Shown: piece by piece, positions 46,290 to 57,981 of the stretch
Numbering within the stretch: the stretch's first letter is position 1
Layout: every line of letters starts with the position of its first letter
Assembly: GCA_011799875.1 (NCBI GenBank)
Contig: CM022300.1
Coordinates: 108,575,201 to 108,639,200, forward strand
Length of the DNA stretch: 64,000 bases
Direction: 5' to 3'
From: Thinopyrum elongatum
Lineage: Eukaryota > Streptophyta > Magnoliopsida > Poales > Poaceae
Program-made: the position numbers and the translations under genes
Notes under the pieces: generated by a model
The model's input: the letters and a program-made list of their open reading frames with translations, nothing else
The model's database searches: none
What the model was told of the DNA's origin: nothing

Positions 46290-48382
46290 TGTAACATCCC
46301 CAGCATCACACTACAGTGATCACCCTCTGATAATGCCATGTCATCATGATCATCTCCATGAAATTGCATTAGGAAATAATTCAACTTCAAATCAAGAATT
46401 CAAAATGCAAGTCAAATAATTATTTCTTCAAACAACCAAACTAAAATGTACATAATGTTGCAAATATTTTAGATGCAGTTATAAAATTGTAATCCACATT
46501 AATAAAATTAGTTGAGTAACTCTAACAACCTCAAACAGTAACAAACAGCCCTCTTAAATGCCATATTCATTTTTGAGAAATTCAAATCAGTACTAAAAAT
46601 CCTCAAACTTTTTGTGGCACTGTCTAAAATCACCAGGGATTTATTGGGACACTCCCCATATTTTTCCTAAGTGAAATAGTTGCCCTAATAATCCCCTTTC
46701 CTTTTCTGTTAATCAATAAAATAAGAAAGAGAAAAGAAAAACAGAAAAAGGAAAAGGCCCAAGCGCTTACCTGGCTCCGGCCCGAACCAGCCCAACCCAC
46801 CTACCTCGTCGCGCTGTCGTCCTCCCCATGGTCGACCGCGCTCGCGCCGGCCATCGCTCGACACCGCGACGCAGCGGGCGCCGCGAGGGGATAAGGCCGC
46901 CCCATTCTTCCCCCTTGGACCCCCTGCTCACTCGCCCCCACTCCTCCTCGCTCCCCATCACCTTGTCCCTCTCCTCGCCCCCTTCCCTTTTCTGCGAGGC
47001 CGAACGAGCCGTCGCCGCCGATCGACATTACCGCGGTCACCGACCACCTCGAGCCTCTCCAGGTTGTCTGGGAGCGCCGCCGCCGTCTACCTCAACTTCA
47101 TCGACCACCGGACCGAGCCGGGACCCCCTACATCACCGGCATCGGCCCCTTCTTCAACCTCTCTGTCGCCGGCGATCTCCGGCGACTACGGCCTCCCTCT
47201 GCGCTACCGTTAACCGAGGGGCCTCCATGAGCCCGTGCGGTGAGCTCCGCTTCCCCCCACACCATTTTCCCCTTTGTTCCCGCGCCCAGCCGAGCTCCTG
47301 CTGCTGCCGTACTTCGATTGCCGCCGGCGAGCTCGTCGCCGTGAACCTCCTCACTGTCATGCTCAAACGAGCACTGATTCGTGCTCAGTGCGTCTGCGCG
47401 AGTCCAACGCACCTGCTCGCTCGCCTTCTAGTGACCTACCACGCCCGATCCGTCCTCGCCCGAACTCCGGCGAGGTTCCCGAGTTCGCCGCCGTCGCCAT
47501 AGTGCCTCTCCGTCCAAGAGACCGCCGCAGATCGACGCGGCTCGGTCTCCGCTTTCGAACGCGCCAAAAAACGGTGGAAACGGAGCCCCGTACGCAAAAT
47601 CCGACGCCGGCTGAGGCCTCTCCGCCGCATTTGAGGTCGCCGGGGTAATTCCGGCGCCGGCGCCGACGAGTCGCCGACGTGGCCCGACAGGTGGGGCCCC
47701 CTGAGTCACTGGCAGCTGGGCCGCGCGGGCCAGTTGACCCAGTTGACCAGGTCAACTGCTGACTGGGCCGGCCCCAGCAGCTGACATGTGGGACCCACGC
47801 GCATAATTACTGTTTATGATTAATTAAGTTAATCTAATAGGTTAGTTAGTCACTGACCAGTGGGTCCCTGTTAGCTAATTAGGAATTAGATTAGTTTAAA
47901 CTCAGTTAGCTAGCCCACTGTCTATGACAGGTGGGTCCCGCAGGTCAAGTTTGACCTGGACCAGCGGGTTTGACTCGCTGACATCATAGTGACGTCAGGC
48001 TGACGCAGTATCTCTTTTTCTGATAAATTTAAATAATTCCAGAAAATCATTTAAACTTTGAAAATTAATAACTTTTAAACCGTAGCTCAGATCGAAAAAC
48101 TTAAAACATGAAAGTTGCTCAGAACGACGAGACGAATCAGAATACGCTCTTCGTTTGTCTGTCACACACCCCTAACTATCTGAACATGTAACCGTCCCCT
48201 CCGGTTCGTCTGACTGACTGACGTCCGGAACCGGGAAAACTTTCCCGGTAAATTCCCGCTTCGTCCGTAGCACTTAGCATAGCATTAGGGCACCCCTTGC
48301 ACTGCGTACTACCGTGCCTTGCTATGTGATTGTTTTGTTGCCATGTATTTATATTGTTTCTTGTCCCCCTTTCTTCCCGATA

Positions 48383-48496
48383 GACTGTGAAAGCGCTGAT
48401 GATCCGGTGGACAACTACCTCACCGTAGAAGATCCACTTTTGTCTGCAAAGCTTCCAGGCAAGCACCCCCCTTTTGAACATTCCGATATCACCCAC
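48383..48496 (+). other. Second coding-like segment in the giant LTR
   Basis: After a pyrimidine-rich, acceptor-like 'ttcttcccgatag' the frame reads DCESADDPVDNYLTVEDPLL then SAKLPGKHPPFEH. Similar acidic peptide segments are remembered from related Triticeae LTRs. It could be an upstream exon of the same small protein as 50042-50143. Unproven. Confidence 0.3.
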
Positions 48497-50041
48497 TCTC
48501 TTCTCTCTTATGCTTGCATTAGAAGTTACTGCTGTTACTGTATCCTATATCTGCTGCATAGCCTGTTTACTTGTAACCTGCTGTTGATAAATACCTGTTA
48601 TCCTAAACTGCTTAGAATAAGTTGGGTAGAGACCATCAGAGACCCCACTTAACCCGACTGCCCCGCTGGATGATCAGAAGACCCGAGCAACAGGATTGAA
48701 GACCAGGCCCCGACACCGCACGTCACTTCCCCCTTAGTTGCCGACACTACTGGGTTACTATCGGGTGCCGAGGGTGATACCTCGTCAGCACTTCTGATGA
48801 TAACCTTGTAGGTTAGTTAATCGGTCGTGGTAAGCGAGGGTGATTCCTCCTACACCACCCCAGATAACGACGACATCGTGCAACTTCTCAAGAGTGGACC
48901 TCGAGGGTGATTCCTCCTCCATTCACCTTGACGGTTATGTCAGGTGGGGATCCAACGAGGGTGATGCCTCAGATTCCTTCTTGATACGGTAGCCACACGG
49001 AAGACCTACATTACTGATATTACTGTTCATACTGGATAAAGACGGGTCGGCCCTGAGGGGTACCCACGCGAGCTTAATAGCGAGAGATGTGGAATCGGGT
49101 GGACCTGGATGGTGCCCGAGGGTTGAACACGAAGCGTGGCCGGGCATTACTAGCCCTTGCCGCAAGTCCCCGAGACGGGGCGACGGGGTCACATCTTTCA
49201 TGAGTCTCTGCTCGTTTCCGCACTATCAACACACTAACGGTTTGGATATTTGATCCGAGGGGCCTCTGGCCTGATAGCACTAACCATCACGTGGGCATAG
49301 TATGGGCGTTCTGCGTCGTATACTTCAGCCAAAGCTTAATGGACGTCAGCGATTGAGCGGCACGCGCCGAGTTGGACTGGTTATGCAACTGCGCTTGTAT
49401 TAAGGGGTTGCTAGGTCTGCTCTCGGCCGTGAACGTAACGTGCAGGAGTTCCCGGGGCGAAGGCCCAAGACCCCTGGGGGCATAGGTTAGTCCGGCGTGC
49501 TGACCTCTCTGTTAAGTATTCGGTCGGGTTGCGGCGTATCGTTTGGCTGAGGTCGGGCATGACCCAGACAAGTGTGTCCGGCCTGAGTTAATCGAGCATG
49601 GTGGGTAAGTTGGTGCACCCCTGCAGGGAAGAAAACATCTATCGATAGCCTGTCCTACGGTAACAAACACTCGGAGTTGTATCCCGATTGGTACAACTAG
49701 AACTGGTGACTTGAGATGAAATAGATAGTATGGCTCTGGGATTGCTTTCTCGCAGGGAGTCGAGGAAGAATCTCTGGGCGAGGTTGATACACTACTAATA
49801 ATTTACATTATGTTAATCTGCACTCTTCTAATGCTACAAGACCGATGAAGATGCTTGAAGATGCTAGTCTTCGATAGGACTAGGCTATCCCATCTATTCT
49901 GGCATTCTGCAGCCCAGTCCACATATACAACCTCCTTTGAAAATGTTGCATATGTAGTGTAGATCCTTGCTTGCTGAGTACTTCGGATGAGTACTCACGT
50001 TTGCTTTATTTTCTTTTTCTCCCCATATCCAATTGACGCCG

Positions 50042-50143
50042 CCAGATGACGGAGCCCCTGAGACCGTTGCCCCCGCCGACGGCTACTACTACTACCCTCC
50101 CGGCGAGTACTACTATGAGGAGCCGACTGATGACCAGGAGTAG
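50042..50143 (+). other. Conserved coding-like exon in the giant LTR
   Basis: After a pyrimidine-rich tract and a 'ccgccag' acceptor-like site the frame reads DDGAPETVAPADGYYYYPPG then EYYYEEPTDDQE and a stop. The same position in the 7864-9225 fragment (minus strand, about 8221-8145) reads GDGAQEPDDPELGYM before decaying, and both share 'gaccaggagtag' at the end. This suggests past protein-level constraint. Function unknown. Confidence 0.4.
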
Positions 50144-50453
50144 GTTCGGAGGGTCCTAGGCAGGAGGCCTACGCCTTTCGATTGTAGTGTTTTATTTTGC
50201 CCCGCCTTTCTAAAGGCTTATCTCTATTTCTGTAATATATCTGTACCCAGATATCTGATGCTTCCGCTGACACTTGTATGCCATCGAGCTATGTATTCGA
50301 GCCCTCGAGGCCCTGGCTTGTAATATAAAGCTTGTGTGACTTTATTTATGTTTTAGAGTTGTGTTGTGATATCTTCAAGTGAGTCCTTAGGCTTGATCGT
50401 GTGCATTTGCATGTATGGTTAGTGCATGATTAAGCCGGGGTCGTCACACTATC

Positions 50454-50853
50454 AGTTGGTGCAGTTCCAAGCAGAGCCTCATGGCGGGATCTACGTGTGA
50501 AGCGGAGTACATAGCTGCTTCGGAAGCAGCAAATGAAGGAGTCTGGATGAAGGAGTTCATATCCGATCTAGGTGTTATACCTAGTGCATCGGGTCCAATG
50601 AAAATCTTTTGTGACAATACTGGAGCAATTGCCTTGGCGAAGGAATCCTGATTTCACAAGAGAACCAAACACATCAAGAGACGCTTCAACTCCATCCGCG
50701 ATCAAGTCAAGGAGGGAGACATAGAGATTTGCAAAATACATACGGATCTGAATGTTGCAGACCCGTTAACTAAGCCTCTTCCACGAGCAAAACATGATCA
50801 GCACCAAGACTCCATGGGTGTTAGAATCATTACTATGTAATCTAGATTATTGA
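50454..50853 (+). pseudogene. gag-pol of element B, part 2 (RNase H C-terminus)
   Basis: The frame resumes after the insert with SWCSSKQS and CEAEYIAASEAANEGVWM, matching A at 57563 onward. TGA at 50649-50651 replaces an Arg codon. A one-base insertion near 50789 (extra g in 'ccacgagcaaaac') shifts the last 20 codons. In A the frame continues to its normal stop. Confidence 0.9.
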
Positions 50854-50873
50854 CTCTAGTGCAAGTGGGAGAC

Positions 50874-52607
50874 TGAAGGAAATATGCCCTAGAGGCAATA
50901 ATAAAGTTGTTATTTATATTTCCTTATATCATGATAAATGTTTATTATTCATGCTAGAATTGTATTAACCGGAAACTTAGTACATGTGTGAATACATAGA
51001 CAAAACAGAGTGTCCCTAGTATGCCTCTACTTGACTAGCTCATTCATCAAAGATGGTTAAAGTTTCCTGACCATAGACATGTGTTGTCATTTGATGAATG
51101 GGATCACATCATTAGAGAATGATGTGATGGACAAGACCCATCCGTTAGCTTAGCATAATGATCGTTAAGTTTTATTGCTATTGCTTTCTTCATGACTTAT
51201 ACATATTCCTCTGACTATGAGATTATGCAACTCCCGAATACCGGAGGAACACCTTGTGTGCTATCAAACGTCACAACATAACTGGGTGATTATAAAGATG
51301 CTCTACAGGTGTCTCCAAAGGTGTTTGTTGGGTTGGCATAGATCGAGATTAGGATTTGTCACTCCGAGTATCGGAGAGGTATCTCTGGGCCCTCTCGGTA
51401 ATGCACATCACTATAAGCCTTGCAAGCAATGTGACTAATGAGTTAGTTACGGGATGATGCATTATGGAACGAGTAAAGAGACTTGCCGGTAACGAGATTG
51501 AACTAGGTATGAAGATACCGACGATCGAATCTCGGGCAAGTAACATACCGATGACAAAGGGAATGACGTATGTTGTCGTGCGGTTTGACCGATAAAGATC
51601 TTCGTAGAATATGTAGGAACCAATATGAGCATCCAGGTTCCGCTATTGGTTATTGACCGGAGATGTGTCTCGGTGATGTCTACATAGTTCTCGAACCCGT
51701 AGGGTCCGCACGCTTAACGTTCGATGACAATTTGTATTCTGAGTTATGTGTTTTGGTGACCGAAGATTGTTCGGAGTCCCGGATGAGATCACGGACATGA
51801 CGAGGAGTCTCGAAATGGTCGAGAGGTAAAGATTGATATATTGGAAGGTGGTATTCGGACACCGGAATAGTTCCGGATCGTTTCGGGTATTTTTCGGAGT
51901 ACCGGGAGGTTACCGGAACCCCCCGGGAGAGGTAATGGGCCTCATGGGCCATAGGGGAGAGAGAGGGGACAGCCCACAAGGGGTGGCCGCCCCCCCCAAT
52001 GGGAGTCCGAATTGGACAAGGGAGGGGGCGTTGCCCCCCTTTCCCTCTTCCTTTCCCCCTTTCCCACTCCGAAAAAGGAAGGGGGAATCCTACTAGGACT
52101 AGGAGTCCTAGTAGGACTCCCCACACTTGGCGCACCCCTAGGGGGCCGGCCTCCTCCCTCTCCCTCCTTTATATACGGGGGCAGGGGGCGCCTCCAAGGA
52201 CACAACAACAAACATTGTTAGCCGTGTGCGACGCCCCCCTCCACCGTTTACTCCTCCGGTCATATTGTCGTAGTGCTTAGGCGAAGCCCTGCGCGGATCA
52301 CATCACCATCACCGTCACCACGCCGTCGTGCTGACGAAACTCTCCCTCGACCTTCTGCTAGATCAAGAGTTCGAGGGACGTCATCGAGCTGAACGTGTGC
52401 TGAACTCGGAGGTGCCGTAGGTTCGGTGCTTGATCAGTTGAATCGAGAAGATGTTCGACTACATCAACCACGTTAAGCTAACGCTTCCGCTTTCAATCTA
52501 CGAGGGTACGTGGACACACTCTCCCCCTCTCGTTGCTATGCATCTCCTAGATAGATCTTGCGTGAGCGTAGGAATTTGTTTTAAATTGCATGCTACGTTC
52601 CCCTACA
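50874..52607 (+). repeat. 3' LTR of element B
   Basis: A 1,734-bp LTR nearly identical to the 5' copy apart from small indels. The palindrome is at 52089-52115 and TATATA at 52170-52175. Confidence 0.92.
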
Positions 52608-52726
52608 CTTTCGGTCTACGAGGGTACGTAGACATACTCTCCCCCTCTCGTTGCTATGCATCTCCATGGATAGATCTTGCGTGAGCGTAGGATTTTTTTT
52701 GAAATTGCATGCTACGTTTCCCAACA
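52608..52726 (+). repeat. 5' LTR of element A, right part
   Basis: CTTTC (52608-52612) is the right copy of B's target-site duplication, and the LTR then continues to its end in CCCAACA. Counting the duplicated bases once, the 5' LTR totals 1,670 bp, against 1,671 bp for the 3' LTR. Confidence 0.9.
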
Positions 52727-52727
52727 G

Positions 52728-52740
52728 TGGCATCCGAGCC
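52728..52740 (+). promoter_or_regulatory. Primer binding site of element A
   Basis: TGGCATCCGAGCC, one base after the 5' LTR end; initiator-methionine tRNA type. Confidence 0.8.
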
Positions 52741-53965
52741 AGGTATATGCGTAGATGATATGCACGAGTAGAACACAAAGAGTTGTGGGCGGTGATCGTC
52801 ATACTGCTTACCACCAATGTATTATTTTGATTCGGCGGTATTGTTGGATGAAGCGGCCCGGACCAACCTTACATGACCACGTTCATGAGACCGGTTCCAC
52901 CGACAGACATGCAACTAGTTTTGCATAAAGGTGGCTGGCGGGTGTCTGTTTCTCCTACTTTAGTTGAATCGAATTTGACTGCGGCCGGTCCTTGTTGAAG
53001 GTTAAAACAGCAAACTTGATAAATCACCGTTGTGGTTTTGATGCATAGGTAAGAACGGTTCTTGCTAGAAGCCCGTAGCAGCCACGTAAAACTTGCAACA
53101 ACAAAGTAGAGGACGTCTATCTTGTTTTTGCAGGGCATGTTGTGATGTGATATGGTCAAGACATGATGTGATATACATTGTTGTATGAGATGATCATGTT
53201 TTGTAAAAGTTATCGGCAGCTAGCAGGAGCCTTATGGTTGTCGCTTTATTGTATGAAATGCAAACGCCATGTAATTGCTTTACTTTATCACTATGCGTTA
53301 GCGATAGTTGTAGAAGCAATAGTTGGTGAGACGACCACGACGCAACGATGGAGATCAAGGTGTCGAGCCGGTGATGATGGAGATCATGACGATGCTTTGG
53401 AGATGGAGATCAAAAGCACAAGATGATGATGGCCATATCATGTCACATATTTTGATTGCATGTGATGTTTATCTTTTATGCATCTTATTTTGCTTAGTAC
53501 GGCGGTAGCATTATAAGATGATCCCTTATCTAAATTTCAAGGTATAAGTGATCTTCCTGAGTATGCACCGTTGCAACAGTTCGTCGTGTTGAGACACCAC
53601 GTGATGATCGAGTGTGATAGACTCTACGTTTAAATACAACGGATGCAAGACAGTTTTGCACATGCGGAATACTCGGGTTAAACTTGACGAGACTGGCATG
53701 TACAAACATGGCCTCGGAACACTGGAGACCGAAAGGTCGAACATGAATCATATAGTAGATATGATCAATATAGAGATGTTCACCATTGATGACTACTCCA
53801 TCTCACGTGATGATCGGACATGGTTTAGTTGATTTGGATCACGTATCATTTAGATGACTTGAGGGATGTCTATCTAAGTGGGAGTTCTTAAGTAATTTGA
53901 TTAATTTAACTTAATTTATCATGAACTTAGTCCTGATAGTATTTGCATATCTATGTTGTAGATCA
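52741..53965 (+). other. Untranslated leader of element A
   Basis: About 1.2 kb between primer site and gag, matching the leaders of B and C. No conserved protein is encoded. Confidence 0.7.
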
Positions 53966-56900
53966 ATGGCCCGTGCTACCGTTCCCTTGAATTTTAATGC
54001 GTTCCTAGAGAAAGCTAAGTTGAAAGATGATGGTAGCAACTACACAGACTGGGTCCATAACTTGAGGATTATCCTCATTGCTGCACAAAAGAATTATGTC
54101 CTTGATGCACCGCTAGGTGAAAGGCCTGCTGCAGGAGCAGATGCTGCTGTTTTGAACGTCTGGCAAGCTCGATCTGATGACTACTCGATAGTTCAGTGTG
54201 CCATGCTTTACGGCTTAGAATCGGGACTTCAAAGACGTTTTGTATGTCATGGAGCATATGAGATGTTCCAAGAGTTGAAGTTAATATTTCAAGCAAATGC
54301 CCGAGTTGAGAGATATGAAGTCTCCAACAAGTTCTATAGCTGCAATATGAAGGAGAACAGTTCTGTCAATGAACACATACTCAAAATGTCTGGGTATCAT
54401 AATCACTTGACTCAGCTGGGAGTTAATCTTCCAGATGATAGTGTTATTGACAGAGTTCTTCAATCACTGCCACCAAGCTACAAAGGCTTCGTGATGAACT
54501 ATAATATGCAAGGGATGGAGAAGACAATTCCCGAGCTCTTCGCAATGCTCAAAGCTGCGGAGGTAGAAATAAAAAAGGAGCATCAAGTGTTGATGGTTAA
54601 CAAGACCACTAGTTTCAAGAAAAAGGGCAAGGGAAAGAAGGGAAACTTCAAGAAGAATGGCAAGAAAGTTGCCACTCCCGGGAAGAAGCCCAAAGCTGGA
54701 CCCAAGCCTGAAACTGAGTGCTTCTACTGCAAAGGGACTGGTCACTGGAAGCGGAACTGCCCCAAGTATTTGGTGGATAAGAAGGATGGCAAAGTGAACA
54801 AAGGTATATTTGATATACATGTTATTGATGTGTACCTTACTAATGCTCGTAGTAGCACCTGGGTATTTGATACTGGTTCGGTTGCTCATATTTGTAAATC
54901 GAAACAGGAGCTACAGATTAAACGAAGATTGGCTAAGGACGAGGTGACGATGCGCGTCGGGAATGGTTCCAAGGTCGACATGATCGCAGTCGGCATGCTA
55001 CCTCTACATCTACCTTCGGGATTAGTTTTAGACCTGAATAATTGTTATTTGGTGCCAGCGTTGAGCATGAACATTATATCTGGGTCTTGTTTAGTGCGAG
55101 ACGGTTATTCATTTAAATCAGAGAATAATGGTTGTTCTATTTATATGAGTAATATCTTTTATGGTCATGCACCCTTAAAGAATGGTCTATTCTTGTTGAA
55201 TCTCGATCATGGTGATACACATATTCATAATATTGATGCCAAAAGATGCAAAGTTGATAATGATAGTGCAACATATTTGTGGCACTGCCGTTTAGGTCAT
55301 ATTGGTGTAAAGCGCATGAAGAAACTCCATGCAGATGGGCTTTTGGAATCACTTGATTATGAATCATTTGATACTTACGAACCATGCCTCATGGGCAAGA
55401 TGACTAAAACTCCGTTCTCCGGAACAATGGAGCGAGCTAATGACTTATTGGAAATAATACATACCGATGTATGCGGTCCGATGAGTGTTGAAGCATGCGG
55501 CGGGTATCGTTATTTTCTTACCTTCACAGATGATTTGAGTAGATATGGGTATATCTACTTAATGAAACACAAGTCTGAAACATTTGAAAATTTCAAAGAA
55601 TTTCAGAGTGAGGTGGGGAATCATCGTAACAAGAAAATAAAGTTTCTACAATCTGATCGTGGAGGTGAATATTTGAGTTACGAGTTTGGCCTTCATTTAA
55701 AACAATGTGGAATAGTTTCACAACTCACGCCACCTGGAACACCACAGCGTAATGGTGTGTCCGAACATCGTAACCGTACTTTATTAGATATGGTGCGATC
55801 TATGATGTCTCTTACCGATTTACCACTATCGTTTTGGGGTTATGCATTAGAGACAGCTGCATTCACGTTAAATAGGGCACCGTCTAAATACGTTGAGACG
55901 ACACCATATGAACTGTGGGTTGGCAAGAAACCTAAGCTGTCGTTTATTAAAGTTTGGGGTTGCGACACTTATGTCAAAAAGGTTCAGCCTGATAAGCTCG
56001 AACCCAAATCGAAGAAGTGATTCTTCATAGGATACCCTAAGGAAACAATTGGGTACACCTTCTACCACAGATCCGAAGGCAAGATCTTTGTTGCCAAGAA
56101 TGGAACCTTTCTAGAGAAGGAGTTTTTCTCGAAAGAAGTGAGTGGGACGAAAGTAGAACTTGATGAGGTAATTGTACCTTCTCTCGAATTGGAAAGTAGC
56201 TCATCACAGAAAACCGTTCCCGTGATACCTACACCAATTAGAGAGGAAGCTAATGATGATGATCATGAAACTTCTGATCAAGTTACTACAGAACTTCGTA
56301 GGTCAACCAGAACACGATCCGCACCAGAGTGGTACGGGAATCCTGTACTGGAAGTCATGTTACTAGACCAAGGCGAACCTACGAACTATGAAGAAGCTAT
56401 GATGAGCCCAGATTCCGACAGATGGCTTGAGGCCATGAAATCTGAGATAGGATCCATGTATGAGAACAAAGTGTGGACTTTGGTGGACTTGCCCGATGAT
56501 CGGCGAGCCATAGAGAATAAATGGATCTTCAAGAAGAAGACTGACGCCGATGGTAATGTTACTATCTACAAAGCTCGACTTGTCGCAAAAGGTTTTCGAC
56601 AAGTTCAAGGAGTTGACTACGATGAGACTTTCTCACCCGTAGCGATGCTTAAATCCGTCTGAATCATGTTAGCAATTGCCGCATTTTATGATTATGAAAT
56701 CTGGCAAATGGACGTCAAAACTGCATTCCTTAATGGATTTCTCAAAGAAGAGTTGTATATGATGCAACCAGAAGGTTTTGTCGATCCTAAAGGTGCTAAC
56801 AAAGTGTGCAAGCTCCAGCGATCCATATATGGACTGGTGCAAGCATCTCGAAGTTGGAATATACGCTTTGATGAGGTGATCAAAGCATATGGTTTTATAC

Positions 56901-57961
56901 AGACTTTCGGAGAAGCCTGTATTTACAAGAAAGTGAGTGGGAGCTCTGTAGCATTTCTAATATTATATGTGGATGACATATTGTTGATTGGAAATGATGT
57001 AGAATTTCTGGATAGCATAAAAGGATACTTGAATAAGAGTTTTTTAATGAAAGACCTCGGTGAAGCTACTTATATATTGGGCATCAAGATCTATAGGGAT
57101 AGATCAAGACGCTTAATAGGACTTTCACAAAGCACATACCTTGATAAAGTTTTGAAGAAGTTCAAAATGGATCAGTCTAAGAAAGGGTTCTTGCCTGTGT
57201 TGCAAGGTGTGAAGTTGAGTAAGACTTAATGCCCGACCACTACAGAAGATAGAGAGAAAATGAAAGTCATTCCCTATGCTTCAGCCATAGGTTCTATCAT
57301 GTATGCTATGCTGTGTACCAGACCTGATGTGTGCCTTGCCATAAGTCTGGCAGGGAGGTACCAAAGTAATCCAGGAGTGGATCACTGGACAACGGTCAAG
57401 AACATCCTGAAATACCTGAAAAAGACTAAGGATATGTTTCTCGTTTATGGAGGTGACAAAGAGCTTGTCGTAAATGGTTACGTCGATGCAAGCTTTGACA
57501 CTGATCCGGATGACTCTAAGTCACAAACCGGATACGTATTTATATTGAATGGTGGAGCTGTCAGTTGGTGCAGTTCCAAGCAGAGCGTCGTGGCGGGATC
57601 TATGTGTGAAGCGGAGTACATAGCTGCTTCGGAAGCAGCAAATGAAGGAGTCTGGATGAAGGAGTTCATATACGATCTAGGTGTAATACCTAGTGCATCG
57701 GATCCAATGAAAATCTTTTGTGACAATACTAGAGCAATTGCCTTAGCGAAGGAATCCAGATTTCACAAAAGAACCAAACACATCAAGAGACGCTTCAACT
57801 CCATCCGTGTTCAAGTCAAGAAGGGAGACATAGAGATTTGCAAAATACATACGGATCTGAATATATCAGACACGTTGACTAAGCCTCTTCCACGACAAAA
57901 CATGATCAGCACCAAGACTCCATGGGTGTTAGAATCATTACATTGTAATCTAGATTATTGA
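53966..57961 (+). pseudogene. gag-pol polyprotein of element A, three nonsense codons
   Basis: One frame from the ATG at 53966 (MARATVPLNF, shared with C) to the TGA at 57961, about 1,331 residues. An upstream in-frame ATG at 53921 is not used in the relatives. Order: UBN2-type gag; CCHC knuckle 54719-54760; protease DTGS at 54869; integrase with HHCC region near 55280-55390 and DDE core to about 55800; reverse transcriptase with YVDD at 56966-56977; RNase H from about 57480. Stops: TGA 56018-56020 (Cys in B), TGA 56660-56662 (Arg in B) and TAA 57227-57229 (Gln in B). The frame is otherwise intact. The integrase Cys at 55376-55378 is Tyr. Confidence 0.93.
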
Positions 57962-57981
57962 CTCTAGTGCAAGTGGGAGAC

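Larger units (their letters stand above)
46290..50448 (+). mobile_element. Giant solo-LTR-like insert (Sukkula/LARD type), 4,159 bp
   Basis: The insert begins TGTAACATCCCC and ends GGGGTCGTCACA, giving an extended imperfect terminal inverted repeat. It is flanked by CTGTC (46285-46289) and CTATC (50449-50453), a 5-bp target-site duplication with one mismatch. TG...CA ends and a 5-bp duplication indicate an LTR-retrotransposon integrase. There are no internal direct repeats, gag-pol frames or primer site, so a solo LTR from a large-LTR family fits best. Sukkula-type LARDs are known in Triticeae with LTRs of this size. The family name is inference. A GC-rich zone (46780-47700) and short coding-like segments occur inside. 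A homologous fragment lies at 7864-9225. Confidence 0.75.
39713..52607 (+). mobile_element. Copia element B, inserted in the 5' LTR of element A
   Basis: A complete Copia element in plus orientation, inserted in the same direction as its host. 5' LTR 39713-41458, primer site 41460-41472, gag-pol from 42693 (interrupted at 46289), polypurine tract at about 50863-50873, 3' LTR 50874-52607. The 5-bp target-site duplication CTTTC (39708-39712, 52608-52612) is perfect. Without the giant insert it is about 8.7 kb. The LTR U3 region differs from A's, so A and B are different subfamilies sharing nearly identical coding regions. Confidence 0.93.

Noticed and set aside
46828..47502. 224-codon frame in the giant LTR
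   Set aside because: GC-rich low-complexity stretch with overlapping frames on both strands; Pro/Ser/Arg composition suggests chance.
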